DNA of 64,000 bases, taken from positions 170,901 to 234,900 of the forward strand of contig NZ_JAHLPT010000003.1 in NCBI RefSeq assembly GCF_018918025.1, read 5' to 3'. Below are positions 44,842-52,576 of this stretch, piece after piece (within the stretch, counting starts at the first letter, position 1; every line of letters starts with the position of its first letter). The translations under genes were made by a program, and so were the position numbers. The notes below the pieces were generated by a model. The model saw only the letters and a list, made by a program, of their open reading frames with translations, did not search any database and was not told the DNA's origin. Source of the stretch: Oscillibacter sp. MSJ-31. Lineage in GTDB: Bacteria > Bacillota > Clostridia > Oscillospirales > Oscillospiraceae.

Positions 44842-45858
44842 ATGCTTTTGGATCATTATGTCAGCGCCATGCCCTGCTGGAAGGGCCGCGTAGACAGCGA
44901 CAGCGATTACGACGCCTTCCGATGGCACCAGTGGGTGCAGCCGCTCGATCTCAACGACGGCGGCGCGCCGTTCGACGGGGCGCTCGGCTTTGCCTTTGTC
45001 GGCTTTTGCAGCGACAAGGGCGTGGCGCGCAACAAGGGCCGCACCGGCACGGCGCTCGCGCCGGACTTCGTGCGCGGTCAGATGTCGAACCTCCCCTGCA
45101 CCTTTTCGCAGGAGGTCAAGCTCTTCGACGCGGGCGATATCGTCTGCGACGAGATCTCTCTTGAGGAGGGCCAGCGTGAGCTGGGCCTCGCGGTCGAGGA
45201 GATATTGCGCCGCAAGCTCTTCCCCATCGTGCTCGGCGGCGGTCACGAGACGACCTTCGGCCACTTTCAGGGCCAGCACAATTACCTCAAGGACAAGGGC
45301 CGCACGCCGGAGCTCGGCATCGTGAACTTCGACGCGCACTTTGACCTGCGCCCCTACGACATGGGCAATTCCTCCGGCACGATGTTCCGCCAGATGGCGG
45401 ACGTGTGCAGGGCCGAGGGCACGCCGTACCACTACTTCCCCATCGGCATCCAGCAGCACAGCAACACCGTGAGCCTGTTCAAAAAGGCGCGGGAGCTGGG
45501 CGTGGACTATGTGCTCGCCAAGGAGATCCAGGGCAGCAACATGGAGTCCATTTTGGAGCGCATGGACACCTTCCTCTACCGCTGCCGCGACGCCTACATC
45601 ACCGTTTGCACGGACGTGTTCTCCTCGGCCTTCGCGCCCGGCGTCAGCGCGCCGCAGTCGCTGGGACTCGATCCCGAGGTCGTGCTGCCGCTGCTCAAGC
45701 ACGTTCTGCGCACGCGCAAGGTCCGTGGCTTCGACATCTGCGAGATATCCCCTCGTTTCGATCAGGACAACACCACCGCCAACCTCGGCGCGGTCATCAT
45801 CTTTGCGGTCATCAACACGCTCTGCCGCATGAACGGTCTGGAATACGCCGCCGAATAA
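44842..45858 (+). CDS. hutG: Formimidoylglutamase-like arginase-family hydrolase
   Basis: 338 residues. Hydrolyses formiminoglutamate to glutamate and formamide in histidine breakdown. Metal-binding motifs of the ureohydrolase fold: LGGGHETTFGH and NFDAHFDLRP are intact. The last motif reads VCTDVFSSAFAPGVSAP, with Cys where arginases have Asp; the AP-GVSAP ending is typical of HutG-like proteins. No other hut gene lies nearby. GGAGG precedes ATG 44842. The upstream spacer is the lepA repeat. The function is likely but the neighbourhood gives no support. Confidence 0.82.
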   Translation: MLLDHYVSAMPCWKGRVDSDSDYDAFRWHQWVQPLDLNDGGAPFDGALGFAFVGFCSDKGVARNKGRTGTALAPDFVRGQMSNLPCTFSQEVKLFDAGDIVCDEISLEEGQRELGLAVEEILRRKLFPIVLGGGHETTFGHFQGQHNYLKDKGRTPELGIVNFDAHFDLRPYDMGNSSGTMFRQMADVCRAEGTPYHYFPIGIQQHSNTVSLFKKARELGVDYVLAKEIQGSNMESILERMDTFLYRCRDAYITVCTDVFSSAFAPGVSAPQSLGLDPEVVLPLLKHVLRTRKVRGFDICEISPRFDQDNTTANLGAVIIFAVINTLCRMNGLEYAAE

Positions 45859-45877
45859 GCGGCGGATGCGATGAAAT

Positions 45878-45907
45878 AAGAGACGAAAGCACGCGCTTTC
45901 GTCTCTT
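45878..45907. terminator. Bidirectional terminator after hutG
   Basis: Perfect 13-base stem (45878-45890 / 45895-45907) with a 4-base loop, T-rich after it on the plus strand. Lies between convergent hutG and the PrsW gene. Confidence 0.85.
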
Positions 45908-45918
45908 TTCTTATGCCG

Positions 45919-46656
45919 TTATCCGAAGAACAGCGGACCCTCGCCGCCATCGATGTAGCGGTCGCTGCGCGAGCCGACACGCACGAGCTTCAGCGACACG
46001 GCGAACAGCGCAAGGACAAAGACAAGGAACATCCATTCGCAGTTAGGGTCCTCCATCGTGGCGATGAAATCATAGGCGCCGTGCAGCAGCGCGGGCATCA
46101 GAACCGCCATCGTGCGGCAGCGCTTGGCCTTCACGAAGTCGCCGTCGTTGTCATAGCGCTTGGCGCGGCCGTAGTAGACGCCCATGAACACGCCGAAGCA
46201 GGCGTGGCCGGGGACTGCGGTCACGGCGCGCACGAGCGCGGTGCTCAGGCCGTACATGGCGACGTAGCCGAGATTCTCCCACAGGGCGAAGCCGAGCGAG
46301 ACAAACACGGCGTACACCACGCCGTCGAACTGGCAGTTGAAGGCGTCCGAGCGCCATGTCCGGCGGCGGAGCAGGATATACTTCGCGCCCTCCTCGGAAA
46401 AGGCGACGATGACAAAGTACATGATGACGTTGTAGGGCAGGGAGTTTTCCGCATAGACGCTCCCAAGCAGGGCTGAGCCAAGCTCCTCGAGCACCATCGC
46501 GATGACCGTGGCGAACACGCCGCGCAGGATCAGCGAGAGCAGAAGCCCTGACGGCTCCGGCTCCAGACGGTCGGCGTGATAGACCCTGATGAGCAGAAAG
46601 ACCGCCGGCACGACCGCTGCGGCGATCAGAATGGGATTCATGTAAAGAAGAAACAT
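45919..46656 (-). CDS. PrsW family intramembrane metalloprotease
   Basis: 245 residues with about seven membrane segments. The catalytic elements are VAFSEEGAKYILL (EExxK) in one helix, HACFGVFMG and LHGAYDF (His ligands). B. subtilis PrsW cleaves the anti-sigma factor RsiW; no sigma/anti-sigma pair is near, so the target is unknown. Among three possible ATGs, 46656 has AGAGGTG at the right distance. Transcribed alone from a promoter at 46687-46715. Confidence 0.83.
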   Translation of the reverse strand: MFLLYMNPILIAAAVVPAVFLLIRVYHADRLEPEPSGLLLSLILRGVFATVIAMVLEELGSALLGSVYAENSLPYNVIMYFVIVAFSEEGAKYILLRRRTWRSDAFNCQFDGVVYAVFVSLGFALWENLGYVAMYGLSTALVRAVTAVPGHACFGVFMGVYYGRAKRYDNDGDFVKAKRCRTMAVLMPALLHGAYDFIATMEDPNCEWMFLVFVLALFAVSLKLVRVGSRSDRYIDGGEGPLFFG

Positions 46657-46686
46657 ACGGCACCTCTTGAGCATTGATCTGCAAGC

Positions 46687-46715
46687 ATGATACGCTGTTT
46701 TTCGCCGTTTGGCAA
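46687..46715 (-). promoter_or_regulatory. Promoter of the PrsW gene
   Basis: Minus strand: -35 TTGCCA (46710-46715), 17-base spacer, -10 TATCAT (46687-46692). Confidence 0.65.
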
Positions 46716-46743
46716 CGCCCGCGCGAAAAATTTTCAGCGCGGC

Positions 46744-46772
46744 TTGCCGCGCCGCGGCAAAGCGGATATAAT
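46744..46772 (+). promoter_or_regulatory. Promoter of the flavin reductase gene, with a palindrome on the -35
   Basis: -35 TTGCCG (46744-46749), 17-base spacer, perfect -10 TATAAT (46767-46772). The -35 is the first half of a perfect inverted repeat TTGCCGC-GCC-GCGGCAA (46744-46760), a likely repressor site. Confidence 0.65.
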
Positions 46773-46807
46773 GGGAGCAAGATTTTCCCGACCAAAGGAG
46801 GCCGACT

Positions 46808-47410
46808 ATGCCGCAGCTTTTGTTTGTGGATGCCTGTGTGCGGGGCGCGGAGTCCCGCTCCCGTATGCTCGCCGAACGCTTTTTATCGTCCTACGCTGCT
46901 GCGAATCCGGACGCAGCGATCCTTCACCGCAATCTCATGCGCGACCGTCTCGAGCCGCAGTACCCCGAGGTGCTGGCCCGCCGCGACGCGCTCGCCGCAG
47001 CGGGGAAGCTCGACGATCCGCTGTTCGCCGACGCATGGCAGTTTGCCCGCGCGGACCGCATCGTGCTCGCTGCGCCGTTCTGGGAATTATCCTTCCCCGC
47101 CATTCTGAAAATTTACCTTGAGCGCGTTTCCATGCGCGACATCACCTTCGGCTACGAGGAAAGCGGGCTTGTCGGCCGCTGCCGCGCGGAAAAGCTGCTG
47201 CTCGTCACCACGCGCGGCGGGGATTACTCCCTGCCGGAAACGGAATGGATGGAGATGGGCGCGCGCCAGCTCAAGGCGCTGTGCGCCATGTTCGGCATCC
47301 CGAAATTTGAGCTGCTCTGTGCCGAGGGGCTGGACGACGAGCGCGTGGACGCGCAAGCGCGGATGGACGAGGCCCTTGCCCGCGCCGATGCGCTGGGAAA
47401 GACCTTTTGA
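46808..47410 (+). CDS. NAD(P)H-dependent FMN oxidoreductase (flavodoxin-2/azoreductase fold)
   Basis: 200 residues. The N-terminal LLFVDACVRGAESRSRMLA matches the FMN phosphate-binding loop of azoreductases, and APFWELSFPAILKIYLERV with TTRGGDYS form the flavin contacts. Reduces quinones, azo compounds or flavins; the substrate is unknown. The ATG has AAAGGAGG upstream. The leader contains the palindromic -35 described above, suggesting regulation, perhaps by a redox- or quinone-sensing repressor not found here. Confidence 0.82.
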   Translation: MPQLLFVDACVRGAESRSRMLAERFLSSYAAANPDAAILHRNLMRDRLEPQYPEVLARRDALAAAGKLDDPLFADAWQFARADRIVLAAPFWELSFPAILKIYLERVSMRDITFGYEESGLVGRCRAEKLLLVTTRGGDYSLPETEWMEMGARQLKALCAMFGIPKFELLCAEGLDDERVDAQARMDEALARADALGKTF

Positions 47411-47416
47411 CGCGAA

Positions 47417-47444
47417 AGAGGAGAAGGCTGCGGCCTTCTCCTCT
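47417..47444. terminator. Probable terminator between the flavin reductase and PfkB genes
   Basis: Perfect 12-base stem AGAGGAGAAGGC (47417-47428) / GCCTTCTCCTCT (47433-47444) with a 4-base loop, but no strong T-tract. Sits between convergent genes. Confidence 0.55.
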
Positions 47445-47450
47445 CCCCTA

Positions 47451-48407
47451 TTACAGCTCCAGCGAAAGCTGCTCGCGCTCAAGCCCGCTCGGGTCGATGC
47501 CGAACTCGCTCGGCAGAAAGCGCGGGCAGACGTTTTCCGATGTGCAGATGACCGACGCGGCCAGCCGCGTGCCGATCTCGCAGGCCTCCGCCATTGTCTT
47601 GCCGTAGGTCAGGCCGATGGTCACGCCCGCGAAGAAGGCGTCGCCCGCGCCGGTGGTGTCCTTCACGTCCACCTTCTTGGCGGGGCACCAGCCCTCCTCA
47701 CCGTCGTTCGTGGCATACACCGCGCCCTGCGCGCCCATCGTCACCACCATGCGCGGGATCTGCGCGCTGCGGATGCGCGCGGCGAGGAGCTTCTGCATCT
47801 CCTCCGGCGTCTTGTCGTCGTAATCCTCGGAGAAAAGGATGCCAGCCTCCTGCTGGTTGCAGACGAAGCAGTGCGTTGAGCGGAAGAAGTCGCGCCGCTC
47901 CACCGCGATGCTCATGTTCGACACCACCGCGTACACCGGCTTGTGATATTTCTCGGCAAGGGCAAAGACCTTCTTCACGATCTCCTTATCCATGTCGATC
48001 TCAAAGGCGATGCTGTCGGCGCGGGAAACGATCTCGTCGCCCTGCTCCTCTAAAATGCTCAGGATCGGACGGAGGTCGGGCCGCTTGGAGATGGCCGCCA
48101 CCACGTCGCCGCCGTTGTCGAAGATGGCGAGCCAGGTGCCCATGCCGTCCTTCGTTACGCGGATGTAGTCCGTGTTGACCTTATGCGCCTTGAGCTTGCG
48201 CACCACATCCGCGCCCGCGCCGGTGTCGTCCACCAGACCGATGAAGGTCGGCTGCAGCTCGACGTTGGCAATGTCCTCCACAATGTTGCGGCTCACGCCG
48301 CCGTGCATCTGCTCCACCCGACCGGCGTTGCGCCCGCCGGGAATGTAAACGTCCGAGGGATAGCCCTTGATGTCCACAAAGACCGCGCCCAAAACGACAA
48401 TACCCAT
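47451..48407 (-). CDS. PfkB-family carbohydrate/nucleoside kinase
   Basis: 318 residues. The PfkB signature 2 DTTGAGDAFFAG, with catalytic Asp, is intact. The N-terminal half has GRNAGRVEQMHGGVSRNIVED, the sugar-binding glycine-rich region, and VVTMGAQGAVYA. Likely substrates are pseudouridine, ribose or another sugar; the sequence does not decide. The start at 48407 was chosen because GGAGAG lies eight bases upstream and the conserved strand begins there. Has its own promoter with -10 TATCAT. Confidence 0.83.
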   Translation of the reverse strand: MGIVVLGAVFVDIKGYPSDVYIPGGRNAGRVEQMHGGVSRNIVEDIANVELQPTFIGLVDDTGAGADVVRKLKAHKVNTDYIRVTKDGMGTWLAIFDNGGDVVAAISKRPDLRPILSILEEQGDEIVSRADSIAFEIDMDKEIVKKVFALAEKYHKPVYAVVSNMSIAVERRDFFRSTHCFVCNQQEAGILFSEDYDDKTPEEMQKLLAARIRSAQIPRMVVTMGAQGAVYATNDGEEGWCPAKKVDVKDTTGAGDAFFAGVTIGLTYGKTMAEACEIGTRLAASVICTSENVCPRFLPSEFGIDPSGLEREQLSLEL

Positions 48408-48441
48408 TTCTCTTCTCTCCGTTTCGTTGGTTTCTGTTTCC

Positions 48442-48469
48442 ATGATAACATACTTTCCGCGGACTGCAA
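48442..48469 (-). promoter_or_regulatory. Promoter of the PfkB kinase gene
   Basis: Minus strand: -35 TTGCAG (48464-48469), 16-base spacer, -10 TATCAT (48442-48447), immediately downstream of the regulator gene. Confidence 0.6.
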
Positions 48470-48473
48470 GCCC

Positions 48474-49253
48474 CTATCCTTTTTCCACGCGTGCGGCGCG
48501 GCGATACTCCGTCGGCAGCGCGCCGTAGGCTTTGCGGAATTCGGCGGAGAATTTGCTCGCGCTCTCGTAGCCGATGGCAGCGGCGATCTCCGCCATGCTC
48601 GCGTCCGTTTCGCGCAGCAGCTCTGCCGCGCGCTCCATGCGGTGCTCGCGGATGTGCGCGGCGATGGACTGCCCGTAAACGGTCTTGAAGACCTCCTTCA
48701 TCGTGGAGGGGTTCATCAGGAAGCGGCGCGAGAGCTCGTCGATGGTGATGCGGCTGGAGAGGTCTGCGGTCAGCGCCTCGTGGACGCGGCGGATGGTCTC
48801 AAGCTGCTCGGCGCTGCACCCGTGCGCGCCCTCGAGCGCGTGCGCGTCGAGCGGCGGCAGGTGCGGGGCGGAGGCGACGTCCTCGCCCTCCTCGGGGCAG
48901 GCGATCTCCACGGTGCGCTCGATCATGCGGTGCAGCAGCTGCGCCTGTTCGCTCTCCGCAGCCTTGTAGTAGACCTCCTTGCCGTCGCGGCGGCTGACGA
49001 TCAGTCCGCTCTCACGCAGCTGGCGCAGGTGATGCGAGAGCGCGGGCGGGCTCATGCCCATCATGGCCGCGAGGTTGACCACGCACTCCTCGCAGTGGCA
49101 CAAAAGCCAGAAGAGCCGCACGCGGTTTGCGTCGGAGAGCTGGCGAAAGACCAGCGCGACGGTTTGAAAATACTCGGTCCTGCGGAGGTACTCCTCCAAT
49201 TCATGCAGATGCGAGGCGTCCTCGTGCTGATGGGGAAGCTCAAACGGTTGCAT
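48474..49253 (-). CDS. ArsR/SmtB-type metal sensor fused to an AraC-type DNA-binding domain
   Basis: 259 residues. The N-terminal ArsR domain (about 25-110) has the winged HTH (MSPPALSHHLRQLRESGLI) with WLLCHCEECVVNLA, a Cys-x-Cys-x2-Cys set at the position of the metal site of ArsR/CadC sensors. After a linker comes a complete AraC double HTH (about 160-255: RITIDELSRRFLMNPSTMK, then IAAAIGYESASKFSAEFRKAYG). Fusion of these two classes is uncommon. It is divergent from the HMA-ATPase genes and probably controls them through the operator at 49386-49409. Confidence 0.87.
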   Translation of the reverse strand: MQPFELPHQHEDASHLHELEEYLRRTEYFQTVALVFRQLSDANRVRLFWLLCHCEECVVNLAAMMGMSPPALSHHLRQLRESGLIVSRRDGKEVYYKAAESEQAQLLHRMIERTVEIACPEEGEDVASAPHLPPLDAHALEGAHGCSAEQLETIRRVHEALTADLSSRITIDELSRRFLMNPSTMKEVFKTVYGQSIAAHIREHRMERAAELLRETDASMAEIAAAIGYESASKFSAEFRKAYGALPTEYRRAARVEKG

Positions 49254-49343
49254 ATTTCCGCTCCTTTTCCGGTAGTCCCTGTGTGCCGAATCTCCCGTTT
49301 GGCAGGACTTTTCGCCCGTTCGGCAGAGAACGCGGCGAAGTCC

Positions 49344-49372
49344 TTGACTTTTTCGGGTATCTTCAGTATAGT
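49344..49372 (+). promoter_or_regulatory. Promoter of the metal-efflux operon
   Basis: -35 TTGACT (49344-49349), 17-base spacer, -10 TATAGT (49367-49372). It lies in the 184-base divergent region between the regulator and the HMA gene. Confidence 0.75.
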
Positions 49373-49385
49373 ACAGCCATAAGAA

Positions 49386-49409
49386 TTAAACAAGTGCTTA
49401 ATTGTTTAA
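49386..49409 (+). promoter_or_regulatory. Candidate operator for the ArsR-AraC regulator
   Basis: Inverted repeat TTAAACAA (49386-49393), 8-base spacer, TTGTTTAA (49402-49409), 13 bases after the -10. A second overlapping repeat GCTTAA-TTGT-TTAAGC lies within the same stretch. AT-rich palindromes of this size are typical ArsR/SmtB operators. Confidence 0.65.
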
Positions 49410-49437
49410 GCGACAAAAAAGAAAGGGGCATTTTAGG

Positions 49438-49656
49438 ATGAAAAAGACCTATCCGATCGAAGTGGACTGCGCCAACTGCGCGAACCTGATGGAGGATGCC
49501 GCGAAGAAGACCGAGGGCGTCGCGGATGCGGTGGTCAACTTCATGACGCAGAAGATGACGGTGGAATTTGCCGACGGTCAGGACCCCAAGACCGTGATGA
49601 AGGCCGTTTTGAAGAACTGCAAAAAGGTCGAGGACGACTGCGAGATCTACCTGTAA
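49438..49656 (+). CDS. Small heavy-metal-associated (HMA) domain protein
   Basis: 72 residues, one HMA ferredoxin-like fold. The metal motif is DCANCAN (CxxC) near residues 10-16, of the type used for zinc, cadmium or lead. An additional Cys pair near the end (LKNCKK, DDCEIYL) could add ligands. It may bind metal and pass it to the P-type ATPase 54 bases downstream, which has no HMA domain of its own. ATG 49438 is preceded by AAAGGGG. Confidence 0.88.
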   Translation: MKKTYPIEVDCANCANLMEDAAKKTEGVADAVVNFMTQKMTVEFADGQDPKTVMKAVLKNCKKVEDDCEIYL

Positions 49657-49710
49657 ATCACACCGCCCCGGGGACAGACCTCGGGGCGGACTTCTACGGA
49701 GGGCTTTCCC

Positions 49711-51594
49711 ATGACGAAGAAACAGAAAAAGATGCTCTATCGCATCCTGGCCGCGGCGGTGCTGTTCCTCGCGGCGAAATTGATTCCCCTGCCGGCGCCC
49801 GTCTCCGCCGCGCTCTATTTCGCGGCCTACCTGACGGTCGGCTGCGACATCCTGCGCAAGGCGTGGAAGGGCATCTGCAACCGGCAGGTGTTCGACGAAA
49901 ATTTCCTCATGGCGGTTGCGACCGTCGGTGCCATCGCGCTGGCACTCTATGAAAGGAGCGGCGACTATTCCGAGGCGGTCGCCGTTATGCTCTTTTATCA
50001 GATCGGCGAGCTGTTCCAGAGCTACGCGGTCGGAAAGTCCCGCCGCAGCATCACCGCGCTCATGGACATCCGCCCCGACTACGCGAACATCGAGCGCGAC
50101 GGTAAGCTCGAGCAGGTCGACCCCGACGACGTCGCCGTCGGCACGGTCATCACCGTCCAGCCGGGCGAAAAGGTGCCCATCGACGGCGTGGTCGAGGACG
50201 GCGTCTCCACGCTCAACACCGCCGCGCTGACCGGCGAGAGCCTGCCGCGCGATGTGAGCGCGGGCGACGAGATCATCAGCGGCTGCATCAACATGACGGG
50301 CGTTCTGAAAGTCCACACAACGAAGGCGTTCGGCGAATCCACGGTTTCCAAAATTCTGGAGCTGATGGAAAATTCCAGCAGCCACAAGTCCCGCTCCGAG
50401 AGCTTCATTTCCCGCTTTGCTAAGGTCTACACTCCCGCCGTGTGCTACAGCGCGCTCGCGCTCGCCATTCTGCCGCCGCTGGCGCTGACCGTCTCCGGCG
50501 CGGACGCGGACTGGGGCACCTGGGTCTACCGTGCGCTGACCTTCCTCGTCATCTCCTGCCCCTGCGCGCTCGTCATCAGTATCCCGCTCAGCTTCTTCGC
50601 CGGCCTCGGCGGCGCGGGCAAGGAGGGCGTGCTCATCAAGGGATCCAACTACCTCGAGGCCCTCTCCCAGACGAAGACCGTCGTGTTCGACAAGACCGGC
50701 ACGCTCACGCAGGGTGTGTTTGAGGTCAGCGCCGTGCATCACAGCCCGATGGCGCAGGAAAAGCTGCTCGAATACGCGGCGCTTGCCGAGTGCGCGTCCT
50801 CGCACCCCATCAGCAAGAGCTTGCAGAAGGCTGCCGGCGGTGCGTTGGACCGCTCCCGCGTCACGGACATTCAGGAGCACAGCGGCCGCGGCGTGACCGC
50901 GGTGGTGGACGGCGTGACCGTCGCCGCCGGAAACGGTAAGCTCATGGAGGAGCTGGGCGTCGCGTGGCACGAGTGCCACAGCGTCGGCACCATCGTCCAT
51001 ATCGCGGTGAACGGCGAGTATGCGGGCCACATCGTCATCTCCGATGTGGAAAAGCCCCATTCCCGCGACGCCATCGCCGCGCTCAAGGCGGCGGGCGTCA
51101 CCAAGACCGTCATGCTCACCGGCGACATTCAGAAGGTCGCGGACTATGTGGCGCGTGACCTCGGGGTGGATGAGGTCCGCGCGGAGCTGCTGCCCGCCGA
51201 TAAGGTCGCGCGGGTCGAGGAACTGCTCAAGGCCGAGCCGGAGGGCGCGAAGCTCGCCTTCGTCGGCGACGGCATCAACGACGCGCCCGTGCTCTCCCGC
51301 GCGGACATCGGCATCGCCATGGGCGCGATGGGCAGCGACGCGGCTATCGAGGCCGCCGACGTGGTGCTGATGGACGACGATCCGATGAAGATCGCCAAGG
51401 CCATCAAGATCTCCCGCAAGTGCATCCGCATCGTGCATGAGAACATCGTCTTTTCCCTCGGCGTGAAGCTGCTGTGCCTGCTGCTCGTCGCCCTCGGCTT
51501 CGCCAATATGTGGATGGGCATTTTCGCCGACGTCGGCGTGATGGTCCTTGCGGTGCTCAACGCCATCCGCGCCCTGCGCGTGCACGATCTGTGA
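49711..51594 (+). CDS. P1B-type heavy-metal efflux ATPase (Zn/Cd/Pb group)
   Basis: 627 residues. No N-terminal HMA domain. Membrane motif SCPCALVIS (CPC), followed by the phosphorylation site DKTGTLTQG, nucleotide-binding SSHPI, and GDGINDAPVLSRADIG. The last helices contain GVKLLCLLL and DVGVMVLAVLNAIRAL, whose Lys and Asp are typical of the zinc/cadmium branch rather than copper pumps. So it should export Zn, Cd or Pb. GGAGGG lies upstream of ATG. The operon partner HMA protein and the fused regulator support metal efflux. Confidence 0.93.
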   Translation: MTKKQKKMLYRILAAAVLFLAAKLIPLPAPVSAALYFAAYLTVGCDILRKAWKGICNRQVFDENFLMAVATVGAIALALYERSGDYSEAVAVMLFYQIGELFQSYAVGKSRRSITALMDIRPDYANIERDGKLEQVDPDDVAVGTVITVQPGEKVPIDGVVEDGVSTLNTAALTGESLPRDVSAGDEIISGCINMTGVLKVHTTKAFGESTVSKILELMENSSSHKSRSESFISRFAKVYTPAVCYSALALAILPPLALTVSGADADWGTWVYRALTFLVISCPCALVISIPLSFFAGLGGAGKEGVLIKGSNYLEALSQTKTVVFDKTGTLTQGVFEVSAVHHSPMAQEKLLEYAALAECASSHPISKSLQKAAGGALDRSRVTDIQEHSGRGVTAVVDGVTVAAGNGKLMEELGVAWHECHSVGTIVHIAVNGEYAGHIVISDVEKPHSRDAIAALKAAGVTKTVMLTGDIQKVADYVARDLGVDEVRAELLPADKVARVEELLKAEPEGAKLAFVGDGINDAPVLSRADIGIAMGAMGSDAAIEAADVVLMDDDPMKIAKAIKISRKCIRIVHENIVFSLGVKLLCLLLVALGFANMWMGIFADVGVMVLAVLNAIRALRVHDL

Positions 51595-51610
51595 AAAACA
51601 GTCCCCAAAT

Positions 51611-51652
51611 AAAAATCAAACGCTCCGACCTTCGTCGGAGCGTTTGATTTTT
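51611..51652. terminator. Bidirectional terminator after the metal ATPase gene
   Basis: Perfect 19-base stem (51611-51629 / 51634-51652) with a 4-base loop; AAAAA on one side and TTTTT on the other. Lies between convergent genes. Confidence 0.93.
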
Positions 51653-51657
51653 ACACT

Positions 51658-52161
51658 TCATTTCGCCCGCGCGTGACGCATGGCGCGGAACAGCAGCGCG
51701 GCGACAAAGCCGGTCAGCGCGCCGGTGAACACCGACACGAGCAGCAGAAACGGCAGGTAAGCGAGCGGCGCGGCCGAGCCGAGCGTGAGCATCGCGGCGG
51801 CGACCTGTCCGCAGTTGTGCGCCGCCGCGCCGCCGACGGACACGCCGTAGACCGAAAGCCGCGGCAGAGCGTGCAGCGCGATCATCACCAGCATGGCGGC
51901 AAGTCCCCCGAGCAGAGAGAAAAGGAGCGACGAGGCATTGCCCGCAAAGAGCGAGCCGAGCAGACAGCGCACCACGAGGATGGCGAGCGCGCTCGACGCG
52001 CCGAGGGCATAGAGCGCGTAGACCGTCACGATGTTCGCGAGCCCGAGCTTTACGCCGGGCAGCGGCAGCAGCGGAGGGAAAAAGGCTTCCAGATAGGAGA
52101 GCGCGAGCGCCAGCGCGGCAAGCACGGCGCAGGTCGTGATAGCTTTCGTTGAGAACCTCAT
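51658..52161 (-). CDS. Gx transporter family membrane protein (heptaprenyl diphosphate synthase component I-like; EetB-like)
   Basis: 167 residues with five or six membrane segments. The signature PPLLPLPGVKLGLANIVTVY and FAGNASSLLFSLLGG are characteristic of PF07456, whose fold resembles ECF S components. Annotated as a polyprenyl synthase part in old databases, but the same family is EetB of the Listeria extracellular electron-transfer locus. It is the last gene of the operon, 10 bases after the NusG-II gene. The transported compound is unknown. Confidence 0.82.
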   Translation of the reverse strand: MRFSTKAITTCAVLAALALALSYLEAFFPPLLPLPGVKLGLANIVTVYALYALGASSALAILVVRCLLGSLFAGNASSLLFSLLGGLAAMLVMIALHALPRLSVYGVSVGGAAAHNCGQVAAAMLTLGSAAPLAYLPFLLLVSVFTGALTGFVAALLFRAMRHARAK

Positions 52162-52171
52162 GCCGCCCCTC

Positions 52172-52576
52172 CTAACCCGTCACGAGGTCGTAGCCGTCGG
52201 CGGCGCCGACCAGCTCCACCACGATGCGCGCGGGCAGGCACACGATGCTCTGCCCCGCGCGGGAGATCGCGCCGGAGTGGACGCAGTCCTGCCCCGGGCA
52301 GTCGCTCTGCGTGACCGACACCGCGCCGCCCGCCGCCGTGACCGTCAGCGTGTAGCCGTTGTTCGCATAGGTATGCGTGCCGAACTGCGCGAGCGGGAGC
52401 CGGTCGAGCTCCTGTCCGTCGGCGGAGACCACGACCGTCAGCGCACCGCTCTGCGGCGCGCGGGCGGCGAGAAACGGCCTGACCGCCAGCGCCGCGGCGA
52501 GCGCCAGCACGACGAGCACCACGAGCGCGTCATAGCGGTTGGGGCGCAGCTCAGGCGATGATGGCTTCGTAGACAT
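52172..52576 (-). CDS. NusG domain II-containing extracytoplasmic protein (EetA-like)
   Basis: 134 residues. One N-terminal membrane segment (about 18-38) followed by a NusG domain II (about 45-132), with SDCPGQDCVHSGAIS and IVCLPARIVVEL; the two Cys of CPGQDC and a third later may form a disulfide or bind a metal. This domain family is EetA of Listeria. Start at 52576 has GAGGAGG upstream and lies inside the 3' end of apbE with a 26-base overlap, so translation is coupled to ApbE. Confidence 0.82.
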   Translation of the reverse strand: MSTKPSSPELRPNRYDALVVLVVLALAAALAVRPFLAARAPQSGALTVVVSADGQELDRLPLAQFGTHTYANNGYTLTVTAAGGAVSVTQSDCPGQDCVHSGAISRAGQSIVCLPARIVVELVGAADGYDLVTG

